The translations under genes and the position numbers were made by a program. From CAURNT01 sp963526495 (GTDB lineage: Bacteria; Fusobacteriota; Fusobacteriia; Fusobacteriales; Leptotrichiaceae), in contig CAURNT010000026.1 in assembly GCA_963526495.1 (NCBI GenBank), positions 1-17,381 on the forward strand: a stretch of 17,381 bases of DNA, given 5' to 3'. Numbering within the stretch: the first letter of the stretch is position 1; the number at the start of each line of letters is the position of its first letter. Shown here one piece after another: positions 1-6,516 of this stretch. Under the pieces are notes generated by a model. That model saw only the letters and a program-made list of their open reading frames with translations, made no database searches and was not told the origin of the DNA.

Positions 1-476
1 TCGTTTTTATTAAAGTATAAAAATATTAATATCATATTAAATGGAAATGTAGAAATTAAACTTATTAATAAAGAAAATACAAAAATTAAAATTAATATAA
101 AGCCTAAAGAATATAAAATGTTAGTTAAGTTAATTAAAAAAATATATATAACATTTAAAAAAGCAAGAAATATAGTATTTAAAATTAAATATGTTGGTAT
201 TTCTTTTATATATAACCACACTATTTTTTTATTATTAAAAAATACATGTGAAAGATTTTCGGTAAATAAAGTCATTGTTATTAATGTAAAAAATATGATT
301 AAAGGAATAAAAATAACATTTAAGTCCATAACATAGTTTACATAAGTATTAAAATAAGGTACTAGAAATAGCAAAGGTATTCTAAATACTAAATACAGTA
401 ATAAACATATTGTTAGTTTTTTGTATGCTTTTTTATTTTTTTTATGTGCTAATTTAAATAATCCTTCCATTTTCAT
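1..476 (-). CDS. Multi-pass membrane protein, partial (C-terminus beyond the left edge)
   Basis: On the minus strand an open frame begins with ATG at 476 and stays open for 158 codons to the window edge, so the end of the gene is missing. It is preceded by a good ribosome binding site (AGAGGTGAT) and a promoter. The product starts with a short basic cytoplasmic stretch (MKMEGLFKLAHKKNKKAYKK), followed by about four hydrophobic segments at roughly residues 21-42, 52-72, 93-116 and 119-155. It is therefore an integral inner-membrane protein. I do not recognise the family and see no catalytic motif. The plus-strand frame open over the same bases has no ribosome binding site and is taken as a shadow. 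The next gene to the left is not visible, so operon context is unknown. Confidence 0.8.
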   Translation of the reverse strand, partial: MKMEGLFKLAHKKNKKAYKKLTICLLLYLVFRIPLLFLVPYFNTYVNYVMDLNVIFIPLIIFFTLITMTLFTENLSHVFFNNKKIVWLYIKEIPTYLILNTIFLAFLNVIYIFLINLTNILYSLGFILILIFVFSLLISLISTFPFNMILIFLYFNKN

Positions 477-503
477 AATAATCACCTCTTTTTATTTGAT
501 ACA

Positions 504-532
504 AGTATATATCTAAATTTTAAAAAAGTCAA
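504..532 (-). promoter_or_regulatory. Promoter of the left-edge membrane protein gene
   Basis: On the minus strand TTGACT (532-527) is followed after 17 bases by TATACT (509-504). This is near the sigma-70 consensus and sits about 30 bases upstream of the ATG at 476. Confidence 0.75.
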
Positions 533-540
533 TAATGGAA

Positions 541-701
541 AGTAGTAATATCTAGCACATAATATGGAGGTTACAGTAGTACTAGTTGTAGTATGAGTCG
601 TTAAAGTTGGTAAAGGTTTGAAAGAAATAAATGAAATTAAAATATAAGAATACACAGTTATTTTGTATATTTTTTAAAAGTAAATATTCATAAAAAATTT
701 A
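541..701. other. Non-coding or decayed stretch
   Basis: No intact gene is visible. A short plus-strand frame from 564 (MEVTVVLVVV, stop at 594-596) and a second frame directly after it (VVKVGKGLKEINEIKI, stop near 650) look like pieces of one coding sequence out of frame with each other. The pieces are too short to identify, and they could be chance. Confidence 0.3.
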
Positions 702-730
702 TCAACAAAATATCGAATATATAGTATAAT
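702..730 (+). promoter_or_regulatory. Promoter of the short structured transcript
   Basis: TCAACA (702-707), 17 bases, then a perfect TATAAT (725-730). Transcription would begin near 737, just before a strong ribosome binding site. Confidence 0.6.
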
Positions 731-736
731 ATATAC

Positions 737-885
737 ATAGAAAGGAGGAAGAATAATGGTTAAAGAAAAGAAAAAAGAGCAATAAAGGAAATAATGATTG
801 AATAGCATAATACCTTTAAAACTCTTTTTGAATATTAAGTACGAATGGATAAGGGAGTAAATCTCTTATCTTTTTAACCATTATA
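737..885 (+). ncRNA. Candidate structured small RNA or leader with a 9-codon ORF
   Basis: The predicted transcript carries AAAGGAGGA at 741-749 and then a 9-codon frame at 756-785 (MVKEKKKEQ). The rest can fold. Bases 753-764 (ATAATGGTTAAA) are exactly complementary to 873-884. Bases 772-779 and 784-788 pair with 822-829 and 813-817 across a symmetric 4x4 internal loop. Bases 848-856 pair with 862-870, followed by T871-875, which looks like an intrinsic terminator. The outer stem and the terminator T-run overlap, so the two could be alternatives. This could be a small RNA, a leader peptide transcript, a degraded gene start, or a small inverted-repeat element. No known RNA family is recognised. 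Confidence 0.4.
848..875 (+). terminator. Intrinsic terminator of the short transcript
   Basis: A 9-bp stem (GATAAGGGA / TCTCTTATC, one G-T pair), loop GTAAA, then five T. It lies about 110 bases downstream of the inferred start of the short transcript. Confidence 0.55.
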
Positions 886-893
886 ACATAAAT

Positions 894-1028
894 ATGAAAA
901 TAAAAATAGGTAAATTAAATTTAAAACTAAATTTAGGGTGGAGAGAAGCTAATATATTTGAAAGAATAATAAGTATTATTTTTTATATTCTTTTATTATG
1001 TATAGTTTTTTATCTAATCTTAAAGTAA
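894..1028 (+). CDS. Small membrane protein, 44 aa (possibly the 5' part of a broken gene)
   Basis: ATG at 894 gives 44 residues ending at TAA 1026-1028. An amphipathic, basic N-terminal half (MKIKIGKLNLKLNLGWREAN) is followed by one strong hydrophobic helix at about residues 25-43. The size and topology resemble a small single-span membrane peptide. There is no convincing ribosome binding site, and a terminator hairpin lies just upstream. The frame directly downstream (from 1024) continues as coding-like sequence in another register. It may therefore be the start of the decayed gene described next, not a gene in its own right. Confidence 0.35.
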   Translation: MKIKIGKLNLKLNLGWREANIFERIISIIFYILLLCIVFYLILK

Positions 1029-1318
1029 GGAGTTTAAAAATAGGATTAAAAAAGGTGAAAGTCCAATTTGGAAAGTAGGAAGAAAGAAAGCTGAAGAAAA
1101 AATAAAATATATTTCAAAATCTGTAATATTACCATCTGAAAAATGGGTACAAATAGAACGAAAAGTATAATATTTAGATTAAAAGATGGGGAGGATTTTA
1201 AAGTCTTAAGAAATGTTGAGTGGGTTAAATATATAGATTTATAGTTAGAATTTCTATTTAAAGTTTGGATTGATTTTGAATGTATAGCAGAAGAAGAAAT
1301 GGAGGAGAATTTATGATG
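1024..1318 (+). pseudogene. Decayed gene: one frameshift and one internal stop
   Basis: A frame open from 1024 to a TAA near 1170 reads as plausible protein (includes RIKKGESPIWKVGRKKAEEK and then VILPSEKWVQIERK). A second frame picks up at about 1143-1165 (SIIFRLKDGEDFKVLRNVEW, then VKYIDL), meets TAG at 1242-1244, and then continues in the same frame (FKVWIDFECIAEEEMEENL) to TGA 1316-1318. That last stop overlaps the start of the HD gene, as a normal operon junction would. The simplest reading is one gene of about 95-100 codons, perhaps beginning with the 44-codon ORF upstream, that has suffered a frameshift and a nonsense change. I do not recognise the family. Confidence 0.5.
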
Positions 1319-1729
1319 TATATTGTAGCTTTGTATATAATGTTAAAAGCACATTTAAAACAAAAAGATAAATCTGGGAGAATGTATATTTTCCATTCGT
1401 TATATGTTAGTTTTAAGTTAAAAGGATACAATGCAAAGATTGTTGGTTTACTTCATGATGTGGTAGAAGATAGTGATTATACAATAGATGATTTAAAGAA
1501 ATATTTTAACAAAGATATTATAGAGGCTATTTCTATTATTACAAAAAATAAAAATGAAAAATATGAAGATTATTTAAAAAAAGTCAAAAGTAATAAATTA
1601 GCAAGACTTGTGAAAATAGAAGATTTGAAACACAATAGTGATTTAAGTAGATTGAAAAATATAACAATAGAAGATAAACAAAGAGAATTAAAATATAAAA
1701 AAGCTTTAATTTACTTGGAATATATATAA
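1313..1729 (+). CDS. Small HD-domain alarmone hydrolase ((p)ppGpp hydrolase-like)
   Basis: 138 aa from ATG 1313, chosen because GGAGG at 1301-1305 lies seven bases upstream; a longer frame from 1280 lacks such a site. It matches the hydrolase half of RelA/SpoT proteins. It has AHLKQKDKSGRMYIFHSL near the N-terminus, then LLHDVVED (H48, D49, E52, D53), then VKIEDLKHNSDLSR (D104, N108). H28, H48/D49, E52/D53 and D104/N108 match the order and spacing of the manganese and ppGpp ligands of the family. There is no synthetase or regulatory domain, so it would only degrade alarmone nucleotides, in the cytoplasm. Some stand-alone hydrolases of this kind neutralise toxic alarmone synthetases. No synthetase is visible nearby, but a decayed gene overlaps its start. 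Family assignment is firm; the physiological role is inference. Confidence 0.8.
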   Translation: MMYIVALYIMLKAHLKQKDKSGRMYIFHSLYVSFKLKGYNAKIVGLLHDVVEDSDYTIDDLKKYFNKDIIEAISIITKNKNEKYEDYLKKVKSNKLARLVKIEDLKHNSDLSRLKNITIEDKQRELKYKKALIYLEYI

Positions 1730-1870
1730 GAATAATATAAAAAAAGACTAATTAAAGTCTTGAAAAAGATGAATTTAAAAGATTACATTGTTAGTTAAAT
1801 TAAAATATTGATGAATAATATTTTAGAGAAATTTAATTATATTTGAGTGAGAATATGTAAAGAAATCGAG

Positions 1871-2233
1871 ATGATAAAGATGAAATTTAAAAGAATACTT
1901 TTTATACATAAAGAACTAGAATTATTAGTATTTGAATATGAAAATGGACTTTATGGATTATCTTCTAATGATATAGAAAATCAAGAATTGGTTATATCAC
2001 CTTATCTTTTTTCACTAATAAGAACAAATGGATTTAAAAGAATAGATAAAATAGATACTAGTGAAATAAAAAGAATTAATGAAAATACTATTAATGAAAA
2101 AAAAGGATATGATGAATATTATGATACGATGGCAAAAGATTTAAAAAATAATCAAGAATTATTAAAATATAATAAGAGTTTTATAAGAAAATATACTAAA
2201 TACAACGGTTGGGTTGAAGAGGAAACGAAATAA
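1871..2233 (+). CDS. Hypothetical protein, about 120 aa
   Basis: An open frame runs to TAA 2231-2233. The start is uncertain: GTG 1847, ATG 1871 and ATG 1880 are all in frame and none has a strong ribosome binding site. ATG 1871 is used here. The product is soluble and charged. A beta-rich first half (FKRILFIHKELELLVFEYEN) is followed by a Lys/Asp/Asn-rich helical second half, ending in KYNGWVEEETK. There is no signal peptide, membrane span or known motif. It sits between the alarmone hydrolase and a transposase remnant in a region with several broken genes, so it may be accessory or phage-derived. Function unknown. Confidence 0.5.
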   Translation: MIKMKFKRILFIHKELELLVFEYENGLYGLSSNDIENQELVISPYLFSLIRTNGFKRIDKIDTSEIKRINENTINEKKGYDEYYDTMAKDLKNNQELLKYNKSFIRKYTKYNGWVEEETK

Positions 2234-2300
2234 GGATATATTAAGAGAAAGTGCTATATATATATTGAAACTAATAGAGGAAGAGATATTATGTATATAA

Positions 2301-2578
2301 ATTTATGGATACGTAAAAAATGAAATAAAATACAACTTTATTCAAATGTTAGATATGAAACGGATATATATAACTAAAGGGGTAGATTTATCTAATTATT
2401 CACAAGATGATATAAATTTCATAGTATCAAATATAAATAGTATGTATAAACCTAAATATAAAAATAAATACCCTATAGAGCTATTTAAAGAAAGGTTTTC
2501 TAAAATAAACTATCTATAGAGGAAATCGAATCAGAAGATATTATTATAACGACATATAATAAATCTTCAAAATTATGA
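2301..2578 (+). pseudogene. IS30-like transposase C-terminal remnant, frameshifted
   Basis: From 2301 a frame without a good start codon reads YGYVKNEIKYNFIQML and then ITKGVDLSNYSQDDINFIVS, followed by NINSMYKPKYKNKYPIELFK, to TAG 2517-2519. The adjacent frame then continues as KLSIEEIESEDIIITTYNKS to TGA 2576-2578. As I remember the family, IS30-like transposases of Firmicutes and Fusobacteria end in a pattern of the form KG..F..L.QEDIN....HIN...RK.L..KSP.E.F followed by a short tail such as I.P..I.L.P.L, and this is a fair match. The catalytic DDE core upstream is missing. It is a dead fragment. The exact IS group is uncertain. Confidence 0.55.
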
Positions 2579-2610
2579 TATTATATTTATAAAAAAATAA
2601 AATATAAAAA

Positions 2611-2688
2611 TGGGCATTTGGGGTTTAAAAAAAAATTAAAATAAAAATTTTTTAGGCATTTCAAATTTTATATTCCAAACCCAAAAAA
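2611..2688 (+). repeat. Imperfect inverted repeat downstream of the transposase remnant
   Basis: TTTGGGGTTT at about 2617-2626 pairs with AAACCCAAA at 2677-2685, apart from one extra G. A short direct repeat (GGCATTT, at about 2613 and 2655) lies within. It could mark the end of the old insertion element, or be a hairpin left from it. There is no matching left end in the window. Confidence 0.25.
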
Positions 2689-2699
2689 CTATACTTTAC

Positions 2700-2728
2700 T
2701 TTACAAAATTTTTAAAATATGCTAATAT
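2700..2728 (+). promoter_or_regulatory. Promoter of the lysine transporter operon
   Basis: TTTACA (2700-2705), a 17-base spacer, then TAATAT (2723-2728) preceded by TGC, an extended -10. The inferred start, near 2735, lies just upstream of the riboswitch. Confidence 0.75.
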
Positions 2729-2745
2729 AGACTAAATAATAAAAA

Positions 2746-2908
2746 TTGATAGAGGTGCGAAAATTAAGAGTATAAATTAGGAGATAGTCGAATCTATGAT
2801 TAATTTAGAAAGGGATTTTCGCCGAACTGTAGAATTTGACACATTCTATGGTGGTATTACGGATAATATCTCTAATACTGTCATTATATATTAATGGAGT
2901 GCTATCAG
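2746..2908 (+). promoter_or_regulatory. Lysine riboswitch (L box)
   Basis: The conserved L-box core is visible in order: GATAGAGGTGCGA at 2748-2760, AGAAAGGGATTTTCGCCGAA at about 2806-2825, TGGTGG near 2849, ACTGTCATT near 2877, and ATGGAGTGCTATC at about 2894-2906. The helices close as expected for the five-way junction. P1 is TTGATAG (2746-2752) with CTATCAG (2902-2908). P2 is GCGAAAAT (2757-2764) with ATTTTCGC (2815-2822). Further hairpins are TAGAAT/ATTCTA, GTATTA/TAATAC, and CATTA/TAATG. Lysine binding stabilises P1. The element precedes an amino acid ABC transporter and an overlapping terminator switch, so it should repress the operon when lysine is plentiful. Confidence 0.92.
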
Positions 2909-2955
2909 TTTACATATATTTTTTATGTTAAACTGATGGAAATATCAGTTTTTTT
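2904..2955 (+). terminator. Riboswitch-controlled terminator with overlapping antiterminator
   Basis: The terminator stem is AAACTGAT (2930-2937) with ATCAGTTT (2944-2951), loop GGAAAT, and a T-run at 2949-2955. The competing antiterminator pairs 2904-2916, which includes the 3' strand of riboswitch P1, with 2924-2937, which includes the 5' arm of the terminator, leaving one bulged base. With lysine bound, P1 holds 2902-2908 and the terminator forms. Without lysine, the antiterminator forms. This is an OFF switch by transcription attenuation. Confidence 0.88.
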
Positions 2956-2973
2956 AGTTTAAGGAGGAAATAT

Positions 2974-4503
2974 ATGAAAAAAATAATTATGTCGTTACTT
3001 TTATTTGTATCAATGTTAACTTTTTCTGATAATGATACTTTAAGAGTAGGAATGGAAGTAGGTTATGCACCTTTTAACTGGTTTCAGAACACTGGAGATA
3101 ATGGTGCAGTAAAAATATCAAATGGTTATGCTGGGGGATATGATGTTGAAATAGCAAAATTAATTGCTAAAAAATTAAATAAAAAATTAGAAATCGTGCA
3201 AAGTGATTGGGATTCATTACTTGGACCAGCTCTTAATTCCGATAAAATTGATTTAGTAATTGCAGGAATGTCTGCTACAAAAGAAAGAAGAGAAAATATG
3301 GATTTTACTAGTCCATATTATGAATCTGATTTAGTGATTGTTGTAAAAAAAGATTCTAAGTATATTGGTGCAAATAAAATTTCTGATTTTAAAGGTGCTA
3401 AAATTACAGGTCAATTAAATACTTTTCATTATACAGTTATTGATCAAATTGATGGTGTAGAAAAACAAACTGCCAGTGAAAATTTTGCAAATATGTTAGT
3501 TGCCTTGAAATCTAATAAAATTGATGGATATATATCAGAAAAACCAAGTGCATTATCAGCGGTATATTCTAATCCAGATGTTTCATTTGTTGAATTTAAT
3601 AATAATAATGGTTTTAAATATGATAGAGATGATGTAAATATTGCTATAGGTTTAAAAAAAGGTAATGATGAATTAAGAAGTGAAGTAGAAAAAGCACTTG
3701 GAAGTATCAGTAAAGAAGAAAGAGAAAAATTAATGAGTGAGGCTATAAAAAATCAACCAAGTGGAGAAAGTGAAGATACACCACAAAGTTTTACAGCTTG
3801 GATTAAATTCCTTATTACAAATTATTGGAAAGATTTCTTAAAAGGTACATTAATAACTATATATTTATCATTATTTGGTACATTTGTTGGATTTGTTATA
3901 GGTTTAATACTATCATTGATTAGAGATGAAAGAAATGTTAATAAAAATTCGTTTTCATCTAGAGTTATATTTAATATTTGCAACTATTTAATATCTATAT
4001 ATGTTACTATAATTCGTGGTACTCCTATGATTGTTCAAGCAATAATATTTTATTATGGATTTTCACAAATCACAGGCATAAATATACCTGCCATGACATC
4101 TGCTTTAATTATTGTTTCATTTAATACTGGGGCATATATTACAGAAATAATAAGAGGTGGAATTAAATCAATTGATTCAGGACAATATGAAGCAGGACTC
4201 GCTCTTGGTATGACTCATTTTAATATAATGAGAAAAATAGTATTACCACAGGCAATAAAAAATACTTTGCCATCAGTAGCTAACGAATTTATAGTTAATA
4301 TTAAAGATACATCTGTTTTATTTTCTATAGGTGTTACAGAATTATTTACAACATCTAGAGCAATTTCAGGAACTCATGTAAGATATTATGAAGTATTTTT
4401 GATTACATGTACTATATACTTTGTATTAACATTTACTTTATCAAAACTATTTAGATATTTAGAAAAAAGAGCTGAAATTGTAGTACAGGAGGGATTATTA
4501 TGA
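2974..4503 (+). CDS. Lysine ABC transporter, fused substrate-binding protein and permease
   Basis: 509 aa, with AAGGAGG at 2961-2967 before the ATG. A signal or anchor segment (residues 1-18, MKKIIMSLLLFVSMLTFS) leads into a type II periplasmic amino-acid-binding domain (about 20-262, with LRVGMEVGYAPFNW, GYDVEIAKLIAKKL, GMSATKERRENMDFTSPYY). A HisM/GlnP-type permease follows (about 275-505), with several membrane spans and the EAA loop (QYEAGLALGMTHFNIMRKIV then LPQAIKNTLPSVANEF) that docks onto the ATPase. Fusion of the two parts is known in GlnPH-type transporters. The ATGA overlap with the downstream ATPase gene indicates translational coupling. The lysine riboswitch upstream indicates lysine as the likely substrate; the protein sequence alone says only polar or basic amino acid. 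Confidence 0.92.
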   Translation: MKKIIMSLLLFVSMLTFSDNDTLRVGMEVGYAPFNWFQNTGDNGAVKISNGYAGGYDVEIAKLIAKKLNKKLEIVQSDWDSLLGPALNSDKIDLVIAGMSATKERRENMDFTSPYYESDLVIVVKKDSKYIGANKISDFKGAKITGQLNTFHYTVIDQIDGVEKQTASENFANMLVALKSNKIDGYISEKPSALSAVYSNPDVSFVEFNNNNGFKYDRDDVNIAIGLKKGNDELRSEVEKALGSISKEEREKLMSEAIKNQPSGESEDTPQSFTAWIKFLITNYWKDFLKGTLITIYLSLFGTFVGFVIGLILSLIRDERNVNKNSFSSRVIFNICNYLISIYVTIIRGTPMIVQAIIFYYGFSQITGINIPAMTSALIIVSFNTGAYITEIIRGGIKSIDSGQYEAGLALGMTHFNIMRKIVLPQAIKNTLPSVANEFIVNIKDTSVLFSIGVTELFTTSRAISGTHVRYYEVFLITCTIYFVLTFTLSKLFRYLEKRAEIVVQEGLL

Positions 4504-5228
4504 TAATATCTATTGAAAATTTAAAGAAAGAATATGGAAATAGAGAAGTTTTAAAAGATATTTCTTTTACCGTTAATAAAAGTGAAGTTGTATCGATTAT
4601 AGGTCCTTCAGGTGGAGGAAAATCAACTCTTTTAAGATGTATAAATTTATTAGAGGAAATTAATGGAGGAGATATATTTTATAAAGGTAAAAGTATACAA
4701 CATAAAGAGATGGATTTAGGTGAATTTAGAAGTAAAGTAGGGATGGTATTTCAACAATTTAATTTATTCAATAATTTAAATGTTATTGAAAACTGTATAT
4801 TAGGTCCTATGAATGTTTTAAAAATTTCTAAAAATGAAGCGTTAGAAACAGCAAGAAAATATTTAGAAAAAGTTGGAATGTCAGATTTTGCTTACGCTAA
4901 GGTTACAAGATTATCTGGAGGGCAAAAACAAAGAGTAGCAATTGCTAGAGCATTGTGCATGAATCCAGATGTTATACTATTTGATGAACCTACTTCAGCA
5001 CTTGATCCAGAAATGGTTGGTGAAGTTCTTAAAGTTATGACAGAACTTGCAAAAGAAGGACTTACTATGATAGTTGTTACACATGAAATGGAATTTGCAA
5101 GAGAAGTATCAAATAAAATAGTATTTATGGATGGAGGTCATATATTAGAAGAAGGACGTCCAGAAGATATATTTACAAATCCAAAATTTGATAGAACCAA
5201 AGAATTTTTATCAAGAGTTATTAAATAA
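4500..5228 (+). CDS. Amino acid (lysine) ABC transporter ATP-binding protein
   Basis: 242 aa, the usual length for the GlnQ/HisP family. Walker A is GPSGGGKST (about 35-43), the Q-loop is VFQQFNLF (about 83-90), the signature is LSGGQKQR (138-145), Walker B is VILFDEP (158-164), the D-loop is SALDP, and the switch histidine is in VTHE (H195). All catalytic motifs are intact. It powers import by the fused binding protein-permease whose gene it overlaps by four bases (ATGA), and it shares the riboswitch-controlled promoter. An intrinsic terminator follows, so the operon has two genes. Confidence 0.95.
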   Translation: MIISIENLKKEYGNREVLKDISFTVNKSEVVSIIGPSGGGKSTLLRCINLLEEINGGDIFYKGKSIQHKEMDLGEFRSKVGMVFQQFNLFNNLNVIENCILGPMNVLKISKNEALETARKYLEKVGMSDFAYAKVTRLSGGQKQRVAIARALCMNPDVILFDEPTSALDPEMVGEVLKVMTELAKEGLTMIVVTHEMEFAREVSNKIVFMDGGHILEEGRPEDIFTNPKFDRTKEFLSRVIK

Positions 5229-5245
5229 AATTGATATATACAAAT

Positions 5246-5287
5246 TTTAAATAAGAGTAAAAGTTTATTTTGCTCTTATTTTATTTT
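5246..5287 (+). terminator. Intrinsic terminator after the lysine transporter operon
   Basis: A long stem with arms AATAAGAG (5250-5257) and CTCTTATT (5273-5280), extendable inward by TAAAA/TTTTG, with a T-rich tail. The stem is A/U-rich outside the AGAG core. Confidence 0.75.
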
Positions 5288-5344
5288 ATATAATAATTTT
5301 AAAAACCTAAAATAAATTTTAATTAAAAAAAAAATAAAAAAATA

Positions 5345-5372
5345 TTGACATTATAAAATTTAGGAGTATACT
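5345..5372 (+). promoter_or_regulatory. Promoter of the injection-spike operon
   Basis: A perfect TTGACA (5345-5350), a 16-base spacer, then TATACT (5367-5372). The 14-base string GTATACTATATTAT around this -10 box is repeated at the promoter of the BMP lipoprotein gene (from 13146). The spike operon therefore has its own strong-looking promoter, separated from the lysine operon by a terminator. Confidence 0.75.
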
Positions 5373-5403
5373 ATATTATAAAAGAAGAAAAGGAGGGGAG
5401 AAA

Positions 5404-6516
5404 ATGTTTAATAGTAAAATTAACAAAAATACATATTTGGATAATCTTACAGATATAATAATAGATGTTAAAGATGAATTTGATAAAAAACTTAATGTTA
5501 TTTATAAAAAAGTAGATGAAGATTTAATAAATATTTTAAAAAATAAAGAAATATATATTGAAGTATCATTAGATAAAAATTTAAGTAAAACAAATTTAAA
5601 AAAAATATTGATTGATTATGAATATGATAATGATATAGGATATATAGGAGATGTGTTACTTAAATTAGACTATTTTGAAAGAAAAGAAATTGAAGGAAGA
5701 GTATTTAAAGTAAATCTAATTATAAATGAAATTATATATGATGCAAAAGTGGTTTTAGAAAAGGATTATAGATATATAAAAGAATATGAAAATTTAATAA
5801 ATATATCTATTAAAAATAATTTAATATTTAATAATTTTCCTAGATATATTTTTGAAAGAATGTATAGAATAAAAATTGTAAATTTAGATGATAGAATTAC
5901 TTTAAATGATGTGTATACAGTAGATGATATCATATATGATTTTGAAGAATTAAATTCTAAAATAGTGCGTGATTCTAAGTTGGTTTGGAATGTATCAAAA
6001 GTCAATGTTTTTCCTGAATTTAACGTATTACCTAGTGAAAATTTTATTTATCACGAATATATTTTTAAAATAGATGATGAATATACTTATTTAGTAGATG
6101 AAGAAGAAAAGGATATATATGGATTAATTCATTCTAAAAATACTTTAAAAATTTATTCAGAAATTTTAGATAAAAAGATTTGGAAATTATATAAAGTTGA
6201 TAAATTGAAAAATTGTACACAATATACTAATTTCAGCAATTTTTTTGAAATATCAGATAGTTTTAATACTTTTAATATAAATAGAATATTAAAAAATTTT
6301 GATATTTTAAAAGATAGTTTTTATGTAGAAAAAATAAGTAAGGAAAAGGGTGAATATATAAATTTTGAAGAAGAAGATAATAATAAGGAGATCATTTATC
6401 TGACACTAAGAATAATAAAAAGGGATGAAATTTTTGATAAAATAAATTATTTTAGAGAAATTTTAGAAAATAAATATTTTAAATATAAGGTGAGAGTGAT
6501 AATAAATGAGAATTGA
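5404..6516 (+). CDS. Conserved-looking protein of a contractile-injection spike locus (unknown function)
   Basis: 370 aa; AGGAGGGG lies just upstream. It is soluble, very Lys/Asp/Ile/Asn-rich, with no signal peptide or membrane span. From memory, its layout resembles a Firmicutes family often labelled normocyte-binding protein and found beside VgrG/DUF4280 genes. A helical N-terminus is followed by a KDYRYIKEYENL stretch, then WNVSKVNVFPEF.VLPSENF and EYTYLVDEEEKDIYGLIHS, and then a beta-rich C-terminus. That label is not a real function. As first gene of the operon it may be a spike adaptor or baseplate-like part. It overlaps the next gene by 11 bases, so translation is probably coupled. The A8 tract at 5598-5605 is a possible slippage site. 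The frame is certain; the role is unknown. Confidence 0.75.
   Translation: MFNSKINKNTYLDNLTDIIIDVKDEFDKKLNVIYKKVDEDLINILKNKEIYIEVSLDKNLSKTNLKKILIDYEYDNDIGYIGDVLLKLDYFERKEIEGRVFKVNLIINEIIYDAKVVLEKDYRYIKEYENLINISIKNNLIFNNFPRYIFERMYRIKIVNLDDRITLNDVYTVDDIIYDFEELNSKIVRDSKLVWNVSKVNVFPEFNVLPSENFIYHEYIFKIDDEYTYLVDEEEKDIYGLIHSKNTLKIYSEILDKKIWKLYKVDKLKNCTQYTNFSNFFEISDSFNTFNINRILKNFDILKDSFYVEKISKEKGEYINFEEEDNNKEIIYLTLRIIKRDEIFDKINYFREILENKYFKYKVRVIINEN

Noticed and set aside
118..336. Plus-strand 72-codon frame
   Set aside because: It has no ribosome binding site and lies antisense to a longer minus-strand membrane gene that has a promoter and a good ribosome binding site.
1744..1761. AAGACT/AGTCTT hairpin next to an A-run, which would be a terminator on the minus strand
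   Set aside because: No minus-strand gene or promoter was found to its right. The stem is only six pairs of mostly A-T, and the plus strand has no T-run after it.
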